Below are positions 1-8,792 of a stretch of 64,000 nucleotides of DNA, in pieces. The stretch is from CAYJPA01 sp964371945 (GTDB lineage Bacteria; Chloroflexota; Chloroflexia; Thermomicrobiales; UBA6265): contig CAYJPA010000023.1 of assembly GCA_964371945.1 (NCBI GenBank), positions 1 through 64,000 on the forward strand, given 5' to 3'. The notes beneath the pieces are model-generated. The model was given only the letters and a program-made list of their open reading frames with translations. It was not told where the DNA came from and searched no databases. How positions within the stretch are numbered: the first letter of the stretch is position 1; each line of letters starts with the position of its first letter. A program made the translations under genes and the position numbers.

Positions 1-63
1 AGTAACGTTCGCAGTTTGTAAAGCGCTGGCAATCGTAGCGCGGACACGCAGTTGATACCGTCT

Positions 64-160
64 CGTAGGGGTGTATGGCATACACCCTGTTCGAGTTCAC
101 CGAGCCTCACCTAGAGAATGTGGTGGTAATGAGCGCGGGCGTATGCCATACGCCCCTACG
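64..160. repeat. REP-like inverted repeat
   Basis: Two 24-bp arms at 64-87 and 137-160 are reverse complements of each other apart from two positions, separated by 49 bp. Each arm is itself palindromic around GTATGGCATAC or GTATGCCATAC and carries CGTAGGGG (left) or CCCCTACG (right) at its outer end. Smaller palindromes ending in the same CCCCTACG occur near 10941 and 35270, so this is probably one copy of a dispersed intergenic REP/MITE-like family. A short open frame runs through it but has no family signature. Confidence 0.75.
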
Positions 161-246
161 CAATGAAAACGACCTTTCTTGCTTACGTGATCGGACTCTA
201 GCGGAACGAAAAAGGCTGATATTAGAGCGCCAACATTGGGGAAGGT

Positions 247-480
247 TCAGACAGGTCGTTTCATGTCCCGCAACTCGTTAGCAAGGAGCTTGGTTCCCTC
301 CGCACGCCCTACATCGATTCCACGCATCAGCTCCTCGAGCGCAACGCGCTGCTCTTCGGGCGATTCCGAGTCATCCTCAAGCCATGAATCGAGGAGCGCG
401 ATGAGTGGCTTGTTTCGCTCGATCTGGAGTCGCCTCTGTTCCTCGTCCAAATCATTGGAGTTAGGCTTTCTCAAAACCAT
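247..480 (-). CDS. small hypothetical acidic protein
   Basis: A 77-residue protein starting at the ATG at 480, with GAGAGGTG about eight bases upstream as ribosome-binding site. It is charged, with no membrane segment. Its core (NKPLIALLDSWLEDDSESP followed by EEQRVALEELMRGID) resembles small proteins, common in Chloroflexi and cyanobacteria, built around a (N)xxxIxLLxSWLxD motif and often found near toxin-like genes. No toxin is adjacent here: the next gene is the divergent LLM oxidoreductase. Function unknown; that it is a real gene rests on the composition and the ribosome-binding site. Confidence 0.55.
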   Translation of the reverse strand: MVLRKPNSNDLDEEQRRLQIERNKPLIALLDSWLEDDSESPEEQRVALEELMRGIDVGRAEGTKLLANELRDMKRPV

Positions 481-589
481 TATTGGGCACCTCTCAATTC
501 CAAAACTGCGATTAGCCTTCGGGAGTATAGGATTCCCGTCTGACCGTTCAAGAATAAGGCTACTCGAACACCAAAAGGAAGTACTGGTC

Positions 590-1457
590 ATGAAGCGGAT
601 AACATTCGGAATTCAGACGGTGCCGAACAAGCCGTGGCCGGAGATGGTCGCGACCTGGCAACGGGTCGAGGCGCTGGGGTTCGATTCGGTGTGGGTGCCC
701 GATCTCTTCGTGCCGACGTATCACCGCGATCTGCCCTTTATGGAGGCGTGGACGCTGCTCGCGGGCTTGGCGACCGTGACCTCGCGCATTCGAGTCGGCG
801 TGCTGGTCAGTTGCAATACGTTTCGGCATCCGGCGCTGCTGGCGAAGGAGGCGGTGACCGTCGATCACATCTCGAACGGCCGGCTCGAGCTCGGGATCGG
901 AACCGGTTGGGTCGAGTTCGAACACGAGATGTTCGGTATCCGCTATCCGGATGCGCCGGAGCGGGTCGCGATGTACGGCGAGGCGGTGCAGATCGTCGAT
1001 GCGCTCCTCCGTAACGATGCGACGACCTTCGCTGGAGCGCATTACCAGCTCAACGAGGCGCCGTTCCGGCCGGGTCCGGTGCAGAAGCCACGGCCCCCGC
1101 TCACGCTCGCGGCGCATAGCCCGCGGATGTTGCGTTTGATTGCGCCGTTCGCCGACCGCTGGAACTCGATGGGGTCGCCGGCCGAGATGCAGGAACGTGG
1201 CGCGGCTTGATGAAGCGTGTCGAGCGATCGGTCGCGATCCGGGCGAGATCGCCAGATCGCTGCTCTATGTTCCGGCGCTTGCGCCGGATGAGAAGCCCTG
1301 GGATTCCGTCGACGCGTTCGCGGATTTTGCCGGGAGATACCGGGAAGCGGGCGTTGGCGAGCTCATTTTGCAGCCACCACCGGATGGGAACTGGGCGATT
1401 GTCGAGCGAATCGCGACCGATCTCCTGCCGAGCCTGAGGACGGCAAAGGTCGGGTAG
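590..1457 (+). pseudogene. LLM class flavin-dependent oxidoreductase, frameshifted
   Basis: Luciferase-like (F420/FMN) oxidoreductase. The ATG at 590 follows AAGGAA at a nine-base spacing. Typical features are the N-terminal KRITFGIQ strand, the GFDSVWVPDL segment, RIRVGVLV and the NGRLELGIGTGW signature. The frame stops at TGA 1208-1210, but the expected C-terminus (LDEACRAIGRDPGEIA onward, to TAG 1455-1457) continues one frame over. The break is at 1196-1199, where GAACGTGGCG would read on as ERVARLDEA if a CG dinucleotide had been lost from a CGCG run. Repaired, the protein would be about 289 residues, normal for the family. Either a recent inactivation or a sequence error. Confidence 0.8.
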
Positions 1458-1542
1458 TCCTCGATTTCGTTATACTCGTTGCACAGAACACAATGCCCGG
1501 GCTGGGGTATGAGCTCCGCCGGTGTGTCCGGAGACCCTTTGG

Positions 1543-1803
1543 ATGTCCAGCGATATCGCTAGTTTGCTCGATTTTTTCTTCACTGTGCTCACGTTCGCGA
1601 TCATCGGGCGGGCGTTACTCTCCTGGTTCGATCCGGGATTCAAAACAGCCATTGGACAGATTATCTACAGCATCACCGAACCAATCGTTGGACCGATCCG
1701 GCGAGTACTGCCGTCGCTAGGGATGTTCGACATCTCACCAATCATTGCAATACTCGTGATTCAAGTGATCTCCAGGCTGATCCAAGATGCTCTTCTGTCG
1801 TGA
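1543..1803 (+). CDS. YggT family membrane protein
   Basis: An 86-residue integral membrane protein of the YggT family. It has two hydrophobic helices (about residues 5-25 and 60-82) flanking the family core RALLSWFDP and YSITEPIVGPIRRVLP, the conserved loop with proline and two arginines. YggT proteins are linked to cell shape, membrane or K+ homeostasis, with no defined biochemistry. The ATG at 1543 is preferred over a GTG 21 bases upstream because CCGGAG lies just ahead of it. The gene is followed by a tiny membrane protein and a strong terminator, so the two probably form one transcript. Confidence 0.85.
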   Translation: MSSDIASLLDFFFTVLTFAIIGRALLSWFDPGFKTAIGQIIYSITEPIVGPIRRVLPSLGMFDISPIIAILVIQVISRLIQDALLS

Positions 1804-1921
1804 ATCAGGCAGCGAGTCACTAACCACCAGATAACATGGACTGGACGAGGCTCGCATGATGGCCTAAAGTCATGCCGTCATCGATATGCGGATCAGTGAA
1901 ACATCACATGAGGGCGGAACG

Positions 1922-2044
1922 ATGGGCCGAGTAATCCAACTGGTCTCCATGGCGGGGGTATTGGTCCTGATCGTACTTGTGGTCATGGCGATCCTGGCGC
2001 TGACCGGCCAGTACGAACCGTCGTTCACAAATCCCCCGAGCTAA
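1922..2044 (+). CDS. 40-residue single-pass membrane protein
   Basis: A 40-residue frame from ATG 1922 to TAA 2042-2044, preceded by AGGGCGGA as ribosome-binding site. The product has a short N-terminus (MGRVIQ), one long hydrophobic helix of about 24 residues rich in Val, Leu and Met, then a polar tail TGQYEPSFTNPPS. It lies between yggT and the hairpin at 2071-2096. No family recognised. The good ribosome-binding site, clean transmembrane helix and position directly before a terminator support a real gene. Confidence 0.55.
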   Translation: MGRVIQLVSMAGVLVLIVLVVMAILALTGQYEPSFTNPPS

Positions 2045-2070
2045 GACAAGCAGCCTTCTCGCGAACTGAA

Positions 2071-2106
2071 GCACACGTCGCCTTGGCGATGTGTGCATTC
2101 TTTGTG
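2071..2106 (+). terminator. intrinsic terminator
   Basis: A 12-bp stem (GCACACGTCGCC at 2071-2082 pairing with GGCGATGTGTGC at 2085-2096, one G-T pair) with a two-base loop, followed by the T-rich ATTCTTTGTGTT. It ends the yggT/small membrane protein transcript. Confidence 0.75.
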
Positions 2107-2202
2107 TTCGGTGCAGTCGGGAACAAATCAGAACGTCTCGTCGTCTCACTCTCAGGAACCGGGAAGATGCTCCGGTAGGTTTTCAGAGTAAGAGGTGTTC
2201 AG

Positions 2203-3123
2203 ATGCATTCAGTTCTTTCGCGACGACGTTTCTTGGGCGTGCTCGGCGGAGCGGTTTTCGTTTCCGCGGCCACGCTATCCGCAACTCGACCTGGAGTCGA
2301 TTCCGTAGCGGCGTTGACCTTCATTTCCGGGACGCCGGGGCCGGTCGATCCAGGCGATCAGGTCCTGCTTCGCATCCACAACGAGGGTGGATTCGTACCG
2401 GTCGAGTATCCGCTGACCGCCATTCCAACCTTCTCTCTCTATGCCGGCGGCCGGGCGATCACGACAGGACCGATGATCGAAATCTTCCCGCAACCAGCGC
2501 TGCCAAATCTACGTGAACTGAAACTTTCCGGGGCCGGCATTGCGCGGGTGCTCGCGGAAGCGAAGGCAGCCGACTTGACCGACGGTCCAAACTATTACGG
2601 CAGCACCAAGATTACCGATGTCCAGACGACGTACTTCACGTACAACGACGGCGCGATCTCGAATACAGTGTCGGCCTATGCGCTCGGTTTCGACGAACAG
2701 TTGATCGCGAACCCGGAGGATCTTGAAGCGAGGGCGAAGCTGATCGAGCTCCAGTCGTTTCTGATGGACCTTACGACGAACCTCGCCCCGGAGGAGGTCG
2801 CGGAACCAGACAAATCCTACGAGATCGAGCAGATTAGGATCTACGCTCAGGTTTACGATCCATCCACCGTCGACGATGAGCTCGAGCAGCCGCCGATGCC
2901 ATGGCCGCTGGAGACCGCACTCTCAGTGTTTGGGAATCCTCTTCGAGAGGGGCCGCTGTCCTTGAACACCCGGTGCGGAGCACTCACAGGCGATGAAGCG
3001 ACGGTCGTTGTCGAGGCGCTGACGAAGGCGAATCAGTTGACGCCGTGGGAAAGCAAGGGCGAACAGTACCGGCTTTGGGTACGACCGCTGTTGCCGGAGG
3101 AGAGCGGTTGCCCGGATCAGTGA
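2203..3123 (+). CDS. Tat-exported protein of unknown function
   Basis: A 306-residue protein with a twin-arginine signal (SRRRFLGVLGG, hydrophobic stretch to about residue 27). AAGAGGTG precedes the ATG by six bases. The mature part has no recognised catalytic motif. It includes a beta-rich start (DPGDQVLLRIHNEGGFVPVE), an acidic middle and a C-terminal segment with two cysteines (TRCGALTG and SGCPDQ) that could form a disulfide. It is probably periplasmic or cell-wall associated. It is followed by a GC-rich hairpin and faces the convergent MutS-like gene. Function unknown. Confidence 0.75.
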   Translation: MHSVLSRRRFLGVLGGAVFVSAATLSATRPGVDSVAALTFISGTPGPVDPGDQVLLRIHNEGGFVPVEYPLTAIPTFSLYAGGRAITTGPMIEIFPQPALPNLRELKLSGAGIARVLAEAKAADLTDGPNYYGSTKITDVQTTYFTYNDGAISNTVSAYALGFDEQLIANPEDLEARAKLIELQSFLMDLTTNLAPEEVAEPDKSYEIEQIRIYAQVYDPSTVDDELEQPPMPWPLETALSVFGNPLREGPLSLNTRCGALTGDEATVVVEALTKANQLTPWESKGEQYRLWVRPLLPEESGCPDQ

Positions 3124-3197
3124 CGGATTGTGGATGGTTTCGGGCCAAAGGGGTGTCGATAAGCGCCGTCCAATCATCGGCCTTGGTTGGTTTGAAT

Positions 3198-3225
3198 CGG
3201 GGGCGGACACGGCGGTTCGCCCCCG
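3198..3225. terminator. candidate terminator hairpin between convergent genes
   Basis: A perfect 8-bp stem, CGGGGGCG (3198-3205) with CGCCCCCG (3218-3225), around a 12-base loop. It lies between the exported protein (+) and the MutS-like gene (-). There is no T-tract directly after it, so it is only a candidate. Confidence 0.4.
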
Positions 3226-3345
3226 CAGAATTGTCCCATTTTGACCTGGTTCCGCCAGTACAGTTGCGACAACCGTAAGGGGCCGACCGCCGTGTCTGCT
3301 CTTACTCACACCAAGCAGTGCCTGCAGGCATATCTCGGGCTTTGG

Positions 3346-5256
3346 TCAGTCAGACGCGATGCCAGCCGTGGTTGGTTGCGATCCGAAGACGATGTCCATC
3401 AGGCGGAGGGCGTTGGTCGAGTTCGCGATCCCCGGCCGCAGTTTGTAGTCGAAGCTCATGCCATTTGCGATCATCGTGTCTCTCAAATGCACCGCGTGAG
3501 CGATCGTCGAAAGCTCAGGCCCCTCGGCCAGCGTCAGGTCGTGCGTCGAGACCGCGCCGAGGGCGCCGGCATCGGCCAGATGCCGGATAACGCGTCTGGC
3601 AGCAATCTGGCGCTCGGCGGTGTTCGTGCCCTGAAGAATTTCGTCGAGGAGATAGAGGAGTGGTCGACCGTCGGGATCGGATTCGTTCGCGGCATCGACC
3701 ACGGCCTTAAGTCGCTGCAGCTCCGCCATGAAGAACGAGACGCCGCGCTCGAGCGAATCCTCGACTCGAACGCTCGTCCAGAGCCTAACCGGCGGCGTGA
3801 TCATCCGCGCGGCGCACACTGGACCCCCAGCGCCGGCGAGCACGGTATTGACGCCGATCGCGCGCAACAAGGTGCTCTTGCCGGACATATTCGAGCCAGT
3901 GACCAGCAGGAACGATCCCGCCGGTCCGATCACGACATCATTTGTCACTCGTTCGGTGTCGGGAAGGAGCGGATGTCCGATTCCTTCCGCGCTTACCGTT
4001 GGCGCGTCCGGGAGAACGTCCGGCATCGTCCAGGTTGGTTGATCGTGCGCCAGTCCCGCCAGTGCGGTCAGCGCTTCGGTATCCCCAATCGTGCCGAGCC
4101 AATCGCGGACGTGATGACCCGCGAGGCGTTGCCACGCTTCGAGCCGTCCCAGCACATTGACGTCCCAGGCGAAGACCGACTGCAGCGGGAGATACAGCAA
4201 GGTTCCAGGCGGGACCGCAAAACCGGCATGCTTGCCAAGCGTGGACAGGAGCGTCGACGCCGAATGCCCGTCTGATTTCAAGCGACCCCGGTTTGTCTCG
4301 AGCAGGCTCGATTGCCCCGGCATTGCCTCGATGTGCGACAGCAATTGTGCAAACTGGCTGATCGACGGATAGTGCTCGGCCACAAGCGCGATCCGTACGC
4401 GGGCCTCCGACGCAATGACCTGAGTAAGCACGATGTTCGCGGCCGCGACGACGATGCAGACGATCGCAGGCAGCCAACCGATGCCAGCGGCGATCGCCGA
4501 AGCGAAGAAGAGCACGGGGCCAGCGATGCTAAGTGCCTGGATGAGTGGTTTGCCGCGCAACCATGGTTCGCGCTCACACCACTCGAGCAATGGTTCGGGA
4601 TTCGGGCGGATTTCGCCAATTAGGCGTCCTCGAACAGCCAGCTCCTGGCGCCACTCGAGCTCCGGCGCCAACTCGGTGACCGCGAGCTGACGATTGCGAA
4701 TCTCGGCCGGCCGGGCTGGAACCAACAACCAATCCTGCAGCCGCGTCGCGCCCATTGGGGTCTCGACAGATTCGAGTAGGTGAAACAGCGACGCGTGGCC
4801 GAACAGGTCGAGATCGTTGGCGAAGGCGTGACCAGTCGCTGCTTTGAAGTCGTGGCGGAGAGGCAGCTCATTCCAATCGCGATCGCCACGCAGGATTGAT
4901 TCACGATTGATGTCATGAAACGCCACGGCTTGTTTCAGTTCCCGCCCGATTCGCCGGTGCTGCCCGATCAGCAGGAGAAAAGCAAGCGCCAACACAGCGG
5001 AGGCAATGTAAATCCAGAGCGAGCCAAACTGAAGCCCGAGGAGCAGGAGCGCGAGTGTCGCGAAGAATGCGGCCAGACGGATGTTGCCAAGGAGATTCCA
5101 GCGTCGTCGCAGCTCGTCACGTTCGGCGCCGTATCTGTTTCGGCGGACATCGTATGCGAGACGCCGTTGGGCGGTCTCCTCATCGAGTTCGATAACTGAG
5201 CCGATGCGTTCGATCAAGTTTTCAATCCTAAGCGTTGGGTGATTCACGGCCGCCAC
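3346..5256 (-). CDS. membrane-anchored MutS-like ATPase
   Basis: A 636-residue protein with a MutS-type ABC ATPase domain at the C-terminus. Walker A is GSNMSGKST (454-462), Walker B is LLYLLDE (ending at Glu539), followed by LQGTNTAERQ and the STHD switch. Unlike mismatch-repair MutS it lacks the mismatch-binding N-terminal domain. Instead it carries a pair of transmembrane helices at about 56-97 and another hydrophobic pair at about 243-282 around the lever/clamp region. Such membrane-linked MutS homologues are known in bacteria but their job is unclear; canonical repair is unlikely. The start shown is a GTG at 5256 without a clear ribosome-binding site; a second GTG nine bases inside is equally possible. 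Confidence 0.8.
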   Translation of the reverse strand: MAAVNHPTLRIENLIERIGSVIELDEETAQRRLAYDVRRNRYGAERDELRRRWNLLGNIRLAAFFATLALLLLGLQFGSLWIYIASAVLALAFLLLIGQHRRIGRELKQAVAFHDINRESILRGDRDWNELPLRHDFKAATGHAFANDLDLFGHASLFHLLESVETPMGATRLQDWLLVPARPAEIRNRQLAVTELAPELEWRQELAVRGRLIGEIRPNPEPLLEWCEREPWLRGKPLIQALSIAGPVLFFASAIAAGIGWLPAIVCIVVAAANIVLTQVIASEARVRIALVAEHYPSISQFAQLLSHIEAMPGQSSLLETNRGRLKSDGHSASTLLSTLGKHAGFAVPPGTLLYLPLQSVFAWDVNVLGRLEAWQRLAGHHVRDWLGTIGDTEALTALAGLAHDQPTWTMPDVLPDAPTVSAEGIGHPLLPDTERVTNDVVIGPAGSFLLVTGSNMSGKSTLLRAIGVNTVLAGAGGPVCAARMITPPVRLWTSVRVEDSLERGVSFFMAELQRLKAVVDAANESDPDGRPLLYLLDEILQGTNTAERQIAARRVIRHLADAGALGAVSTHDLTLAEGPELSTIAHAVHLRDTMIANGMSFDYKLRPGIANSTNALRLMDIVFGSQPTTAGIASD

Positions 5257-5415
5257 TCAACACCGTCCGTGGCTTCCGCGGTTGAGGTGACGCCGCGTGG
5301 CGCGGTGGTCCTGTTCCTTATCGCTTCGACCACCAAGCGGGGACGATAGCCGCCGAGGCATGTTGTATCACCGGTCAACCAGGTTGCTCAGTTAGGTGGG
5401 AGTCAGAAATGAACG

Positions 5416-6399
5416 CTAGCGAGTCTCGACGGGGAGGTATTGGCCGTCTTCGACGCCTTCGGTCACTTCTTCGCCGGCAAATTCCTCACCGTCCTCGTAT
5501 TCGTCATATTCGTCCGCGTATTCGCCGTACTCGTCATCGTCAACCGGCAGGCCGTCGAAGCCGCCGGCGTACCCTGGGAGCGATTGCTGTACAAGTGGGT
5601 GTTGCGGATTCAACTCGGTGGTCACGAGCTCCTGATTCTGGCCATTCACGGTTTGACGCTTGGTGAGGATTCCCTTGCGCAGGAATTCCATCACCTTGGC
5701 CTCGATATGCTCCGATGGCAGCAGCGTTCGATCGAGGAAGCGCCAAAGCGTCCGGCTCATGTGGCTCTGTGTCGGTACGAAGCCTGGGTGGAGTTGCCTA
5801 ACGTAGGCGTCGATTGCTTTGATGACCGCGAGATCGACATCGATCGATTGCGACATATGCAGCGGATCTTCCTCGCCGGCCGCGGCCACGAGATCTGGAC
5901 TGACCGAACCCGGAACGCCCGAAATGATGACCCTCTTGCCAAGGCGGTTGCGAAGTGTGGTGACGACCCGGATGAAATCCTTGTCGCCGGTGAAGAGCAG
6001 GAAGGTCTTAATGTCAGGGCGGGCAAGGGCGGTATTGATGATATCGATCGCGAAGTTCAGGTCGGAGCGGGAGACGATTTTTTCGCGGCCCTGGTTATCG
6101 GTTGCTCGCTTGGCGGGATAGTGCTGAGCTTCGAATCCAGCGACATCCAAGCGGTTTCGCACCGGCAGCGGGTGTTGATCAAAATCGGCATATGCTCTGG
6201 CGACGGCCATCAGGCCATATTTGAGCGCCTTGTCGCGCCAGGTGATCGGATCGGGCTCTCTGCCGAAGGAGTTGATGGTCGAATAGCGGATATTTTCAAA
6301 GTCGACGAATACAGCTACTTCCGGTTCAGTTGCATTGCTCCCACTTTGCCGTCCGCCTGATGGATTCGCGACGGTCCCGCCAAAAACATCGTCACTCAT
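5416..6399 (-). CDS. NYN domain (LabA/PIN-like) protein
   Basis: A 327-residue protein with an N-terminal NYN domain, a PIN-like RNase fold. Residues about 25-175 contain AVFVDFENIR, the central SRSDLNFAIDI and LLFTGDKDF, supplying the acidic residues of the metal-binding site. A middle helical segment (about 190-260) resembles the winged/OST-HTH-like extensions seen in this family. The last 50 residues form an extremely acidic Asp/Glu/Tyr-rich tail (DDDEYGEYADEYDEYEDGEE), probably disordered. Probable role: RNA processing or decay, by family analogy. GGAGG lies upstream of the ATG at 6399. Confidence 0.8.
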   Translation of the reverse strand: MSDDVFGGTVANPSGGRQSGSNATEPEVAVFVDFENIRYSTINSFGREPDPITWRDKALKYGLMAVARAYADFDQHPLPVRNRLDVAGFEAQHYPAKRATDNQGREKIVSRSDLNFAIDIINTALARPDIKTFLLFTGDKDFIRVVTTLRNRLGKRVIISGVPGSVSPDLVAAAGEEDPLHMSQSIDVDLAVIKAIDAYVRQLHPGFVPTQSHMSRTLWRFLDRTLLPSEHIEAKVMEFLRKGILTKRQTVNGQNQELVTTELNPQHPLVQQSLPGYAGGFDGLPVDDDEYGEYADEYDEYEDGEEFAGEEVTEGVEDGQYLPVETR

Positions 6400-6723
6400 G
6401 ACTCACGCCTCCAAGACATATTGATTTCATGATGCCTTCAACTAGTCCGTGCTCTAGGATCGGAGCGGAGTCAGTGCGAGGATGGTCGCTATGAACGAGG
6501 CGCAATTCAATCCCTTTGCACCGGCGTTCGTTTTCAGCTTAGTGATCAACGCCCGCGACCCGGTCGCTCAGCGCAATCAAACCTACCTGACCAACCAGAG
6601 ATGATGCGAACTCCATCAACCGATACAAACTTATGACGCTTTAATCTGACCCGTGCTTCGCTGAACGAGCGCACGCGGTCAGTCTATCACGATGGGATTA
6701 TGTCGTTGGGTTGGCAACGTTCA
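6400..6723. other. intergenic region without a recognised gene
   Basis: 324 bases between two minus-strand genes. No ORF with a family signature, no tRNA-like fold and no strong terminator hairpin was seen. It presumably holds the promoter of the NYN gene and the 3' end of the ROK kinase transcript. Confidence 0.5.
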
Positions 6724-7725
6724 CTACGCCGCGCCGGCCGCTTCCGCGCCGAGGATCGCGGCGCCAACGACACCGGAATCGTCGCCCAGTCCCGCTTTGA
6801 CGATGGCGACATTTCGCGCGGCGGCCGGCAGTGCTTCCCGAAGTGCCCGAAACTCCGCAACATGAAAGAGGATATCCACGGCTTCGATGACACCGCCGCC
6901 CAGAATGACCCGGCTGGGATTGAGCAAATTGATCGCGGAAGCGATCCCGTATCCGAGATATCGGCCGGCATCCTCGATCGCCTCGACCACAAGCTCGTCG
7001 CCGTCCCTGACGGCCTGCGCAAGGATCCCGGAGCGGAGTGCGGTTCCGCCTGGCTCGTCGTCTTTGAGGTCGGGTGCGATCTTTAGCAAACTAGAGGGTC
7101 GGCCCCTCCGCAAATCCCCGATTATCGATCTGGTAATGGCGGTACGCGAGGCATATGCTTCGAGATGCCCGCGGCCGCCGCAACCGCAGAGTCGCCCGTT
7201 TGCATGAATGACCAGATGGCCAATCTCGCCTGCCGAGCCCGACGAGCCCTTGACCAACTTGCCGTTGCGAACGATCGCGCCACCGACACCAGTTCCGACA
7301 AAGATGCAGAGGAAGTCGGAAATGTCTCGGCCAGCGCCAAAACGGGCCTCGCCCATCGCGGCAATTTGAACATCGTTGCGCAATGCCGCGGGCACGCCGT
7401 ACCGCTCACGCAGCCGTTTCGCCATCGGCAGATTGACGGTCGCCTGGCTCAAATTTGGCGCGCCGAGCAGCACCCCCTCGGCGGAATCAACCTGACCGGC
7501 AATTCCGACTCCCACACCGACGAGATCGCCTTTCTTGATCGTCTTCACCGCGCGCAAAGCCCCGTCGGCGACATGGTAGATGCGAGCCATGAGCTCATCC
7601 GGTCCGTCACCGGAATTGCTCCGTGTTTTGTCCGATCCGACTACTTTGCCATTGGACAGATCGACGACCGCCGCGAGCACTTTTGTTCCACCAAAATCGA
7701 TTCCAAGGGCGTATGGTCCAGCCAT
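6724..7725 (-). CDS. ROK family sugar kinase (glucokinase-like)
   Basis: A 333-residue cytoplasmic ROK-family kinase. The ATP phosphate motif DFGGTK lies near residue 10, the substrate segment GEIGHLVI in the middle, and the ROK zinc motif CGCGGRGHLE follows (Cys-x-Cys-Gly-x2-Gly plus the preceding His). The likely reaction is ATP-dependent phosphorylation of glucose or a related hexose or N-acetylhexosamine. There is no DNA-binding N-terminus, so it is an enzyme rather than a ROK repressor. The start at 7725 is fixed by GGAGGTG seven bases upstream; earlier in-frame starts lack a site. It is divergent from dapF. Confidence 0.88.
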   Translation of the reverse strand: MAGPYALGIDFGGTKVLAAVVDLSNGKVVGSDKTRSNSGDGPDELMARIYHVADGALRAVKTIKKGDLVGVGVGIAGQVDSAEGVLLGAPNLSQATVNLPMAKRLRERYGVPAALRNDVQIAAMGEARFGAGRDISDFLCIFVGTGVGGAIVRNGKLVKGSSGSAGEIGHLVIHANGRLCGCGGRGHLEAYASRTAITRSIIGDLRRGRPSSLLKIAPDLKDDEPGGTALRSGILAQAVRDGDELVVEAIEDAGRYLGYGIASAINLLNPSRVILGGGVIEAVDILFHVAEFRALREALPAAARNVAIVKAGLGDDSGVVGAAILGAEAAGAA

Positions 7726-7846
7726 ATTGGATTCACCTCCCGTCGTCAACGGGTTTCCGCCAGTTTCGTGCCACGTCGATACGTGGACACCGTTACAGTA
7801 CGGCAATCGAATTCATCACACATGTTCGCAATGAAAGTACGACGAG

Positions 7847-8704
7847 ATGACGATCAATCGAATTGTTCCATTCTGGAAGATGAGTGGAAGTGGGAACGAT
7901 TTCGTTGTAATCGATAACCGAGGCGGCATCGTGTCAGGCGATCAGGCCGCCGAATTCACACGAGCGGTCTGTAAACACCGGGTCTCGGTGGGGGCGGACG
8001 GAGTCGTGTTGATCGACGCCAGCAGCGAACCTGGAGTGCATTTTCGCTGGCGCTACATTAATGCAGATGGAAGCGATGGCGAGATGTGTGGCAACGGAGC
8101 CATGTGCGGCGCTCGGTTCGCCGTGTTGCACGCGATTGCTCCACCGGACTGCGTTTTTCGAACCGAAAGCGGATTGGTGCATGCGATGGTGGATGTCGGA
8201 TCGCCTCGCGTTCGAATCGAGGTCAACGATCCCGGACAAATATGCCGGGACCTCGCGGTCGATGCCGGCGGGCGCGATCTGGTGCTTCACTCGTTGAAGG
8301 TCGGGGTGCCACATGCCGTCCTGATCGTGGAGGATGTCGACGCGTTCGCGCCCGGGTCGACGCTCATTCCCATTGGACATGCAGTTCGTCACCACGAGGT
8401 ATTTGCGCCCGTGGGCACGAATTTGAATGTGATTGCCGTGCTGGATCGGGGAACGGTACGCATGCGCACGTATGAACGGGGAGTCGAAGACGAAACGCTC
8501 GCCTGCGGAACCGGCTCGATTGCAAGTGCAATCGTGGCGACCGTGTTAGGACTCGCCGAGCCACCAATCGACGTGATTACGACGAGCGGGCGTATCCTTG
8601 AAGTTGACTTCTCGTGGGATGATGGACGGGTAAGCAATGTCACGCTCAGGGGCGAAGCGCGGATCGTCGTTCGAGGAGAGATCGATCCGGAAGCGCTAAG
8701 GTAG
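7847..8704 (+). CDS. dapF: diaminopimelate epimerase
   Basis: A 285-residue DapF, interconverting LL- and meso-diaminopimelate for lysine and peptidoglycan synthesis. Both catalytic cysteines are visible: the first in DGEMCGNGAMCGARF (about residue 84) and the second in LACGTGSIASA (about residue 223). The N-terminal WKMSGSGNDFVVID is standard. MCGNGAMC replaces the more usual MCGNGIRC, a mild departure. Length is normal. It stands alone between a divergent ROK kinase and a downstream secreted-protein gene. Confidence 0.9.
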   Translation: MTINRIVPFWKMSGSGNDFVVIDNRGGIVSGDQAAEFTRAVCKHRVSVGADGVVLIDASSEPGVHFRWRYINADGSDGEMCGNGAMCGARFAVLHAIAPPDCVFRTESGLVHAMVDVGSPRVRIEVNDPGQICRDLAVDAGGRDLVLHSLKVGVPHAVLIVEDVDAFAPGSTLIPIGHAVRHHEVFAPVGTNLNVIAVLDRGTVRMRTYERGVEDETLACGTGSIASAIVATVLGLAEPPIDVITTSGRILEVDFSWDDGRVSNVTLRGEARIVVRGEIDPEALR

Positions 8705-8792
8705 CGTCTAGCGAAACTCATACGAACGCCGAGGCATCACACAACCGGTGGCCACGCGCCATGGGGGCGGATACCGGAAGGGAACATCGAGC

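Noticed and set aside
75..281. A 68-codon plus-strand frame over the first repeat
   Set aside because: It consists of the palindrome and its flank, with no ribosome-binding site.
3241..4275. A 344-codon plus-strand frame
   Set aside because: It lies antisense inside the MutS-like gene and has no family pattern; GC-rich shadow frame.
5440..6360. A 306-codon plus-strand frame
   Set aside because: Antisense to the NYN gene; the NYN frame has the domain, ribosome-binding site and codon pattern.
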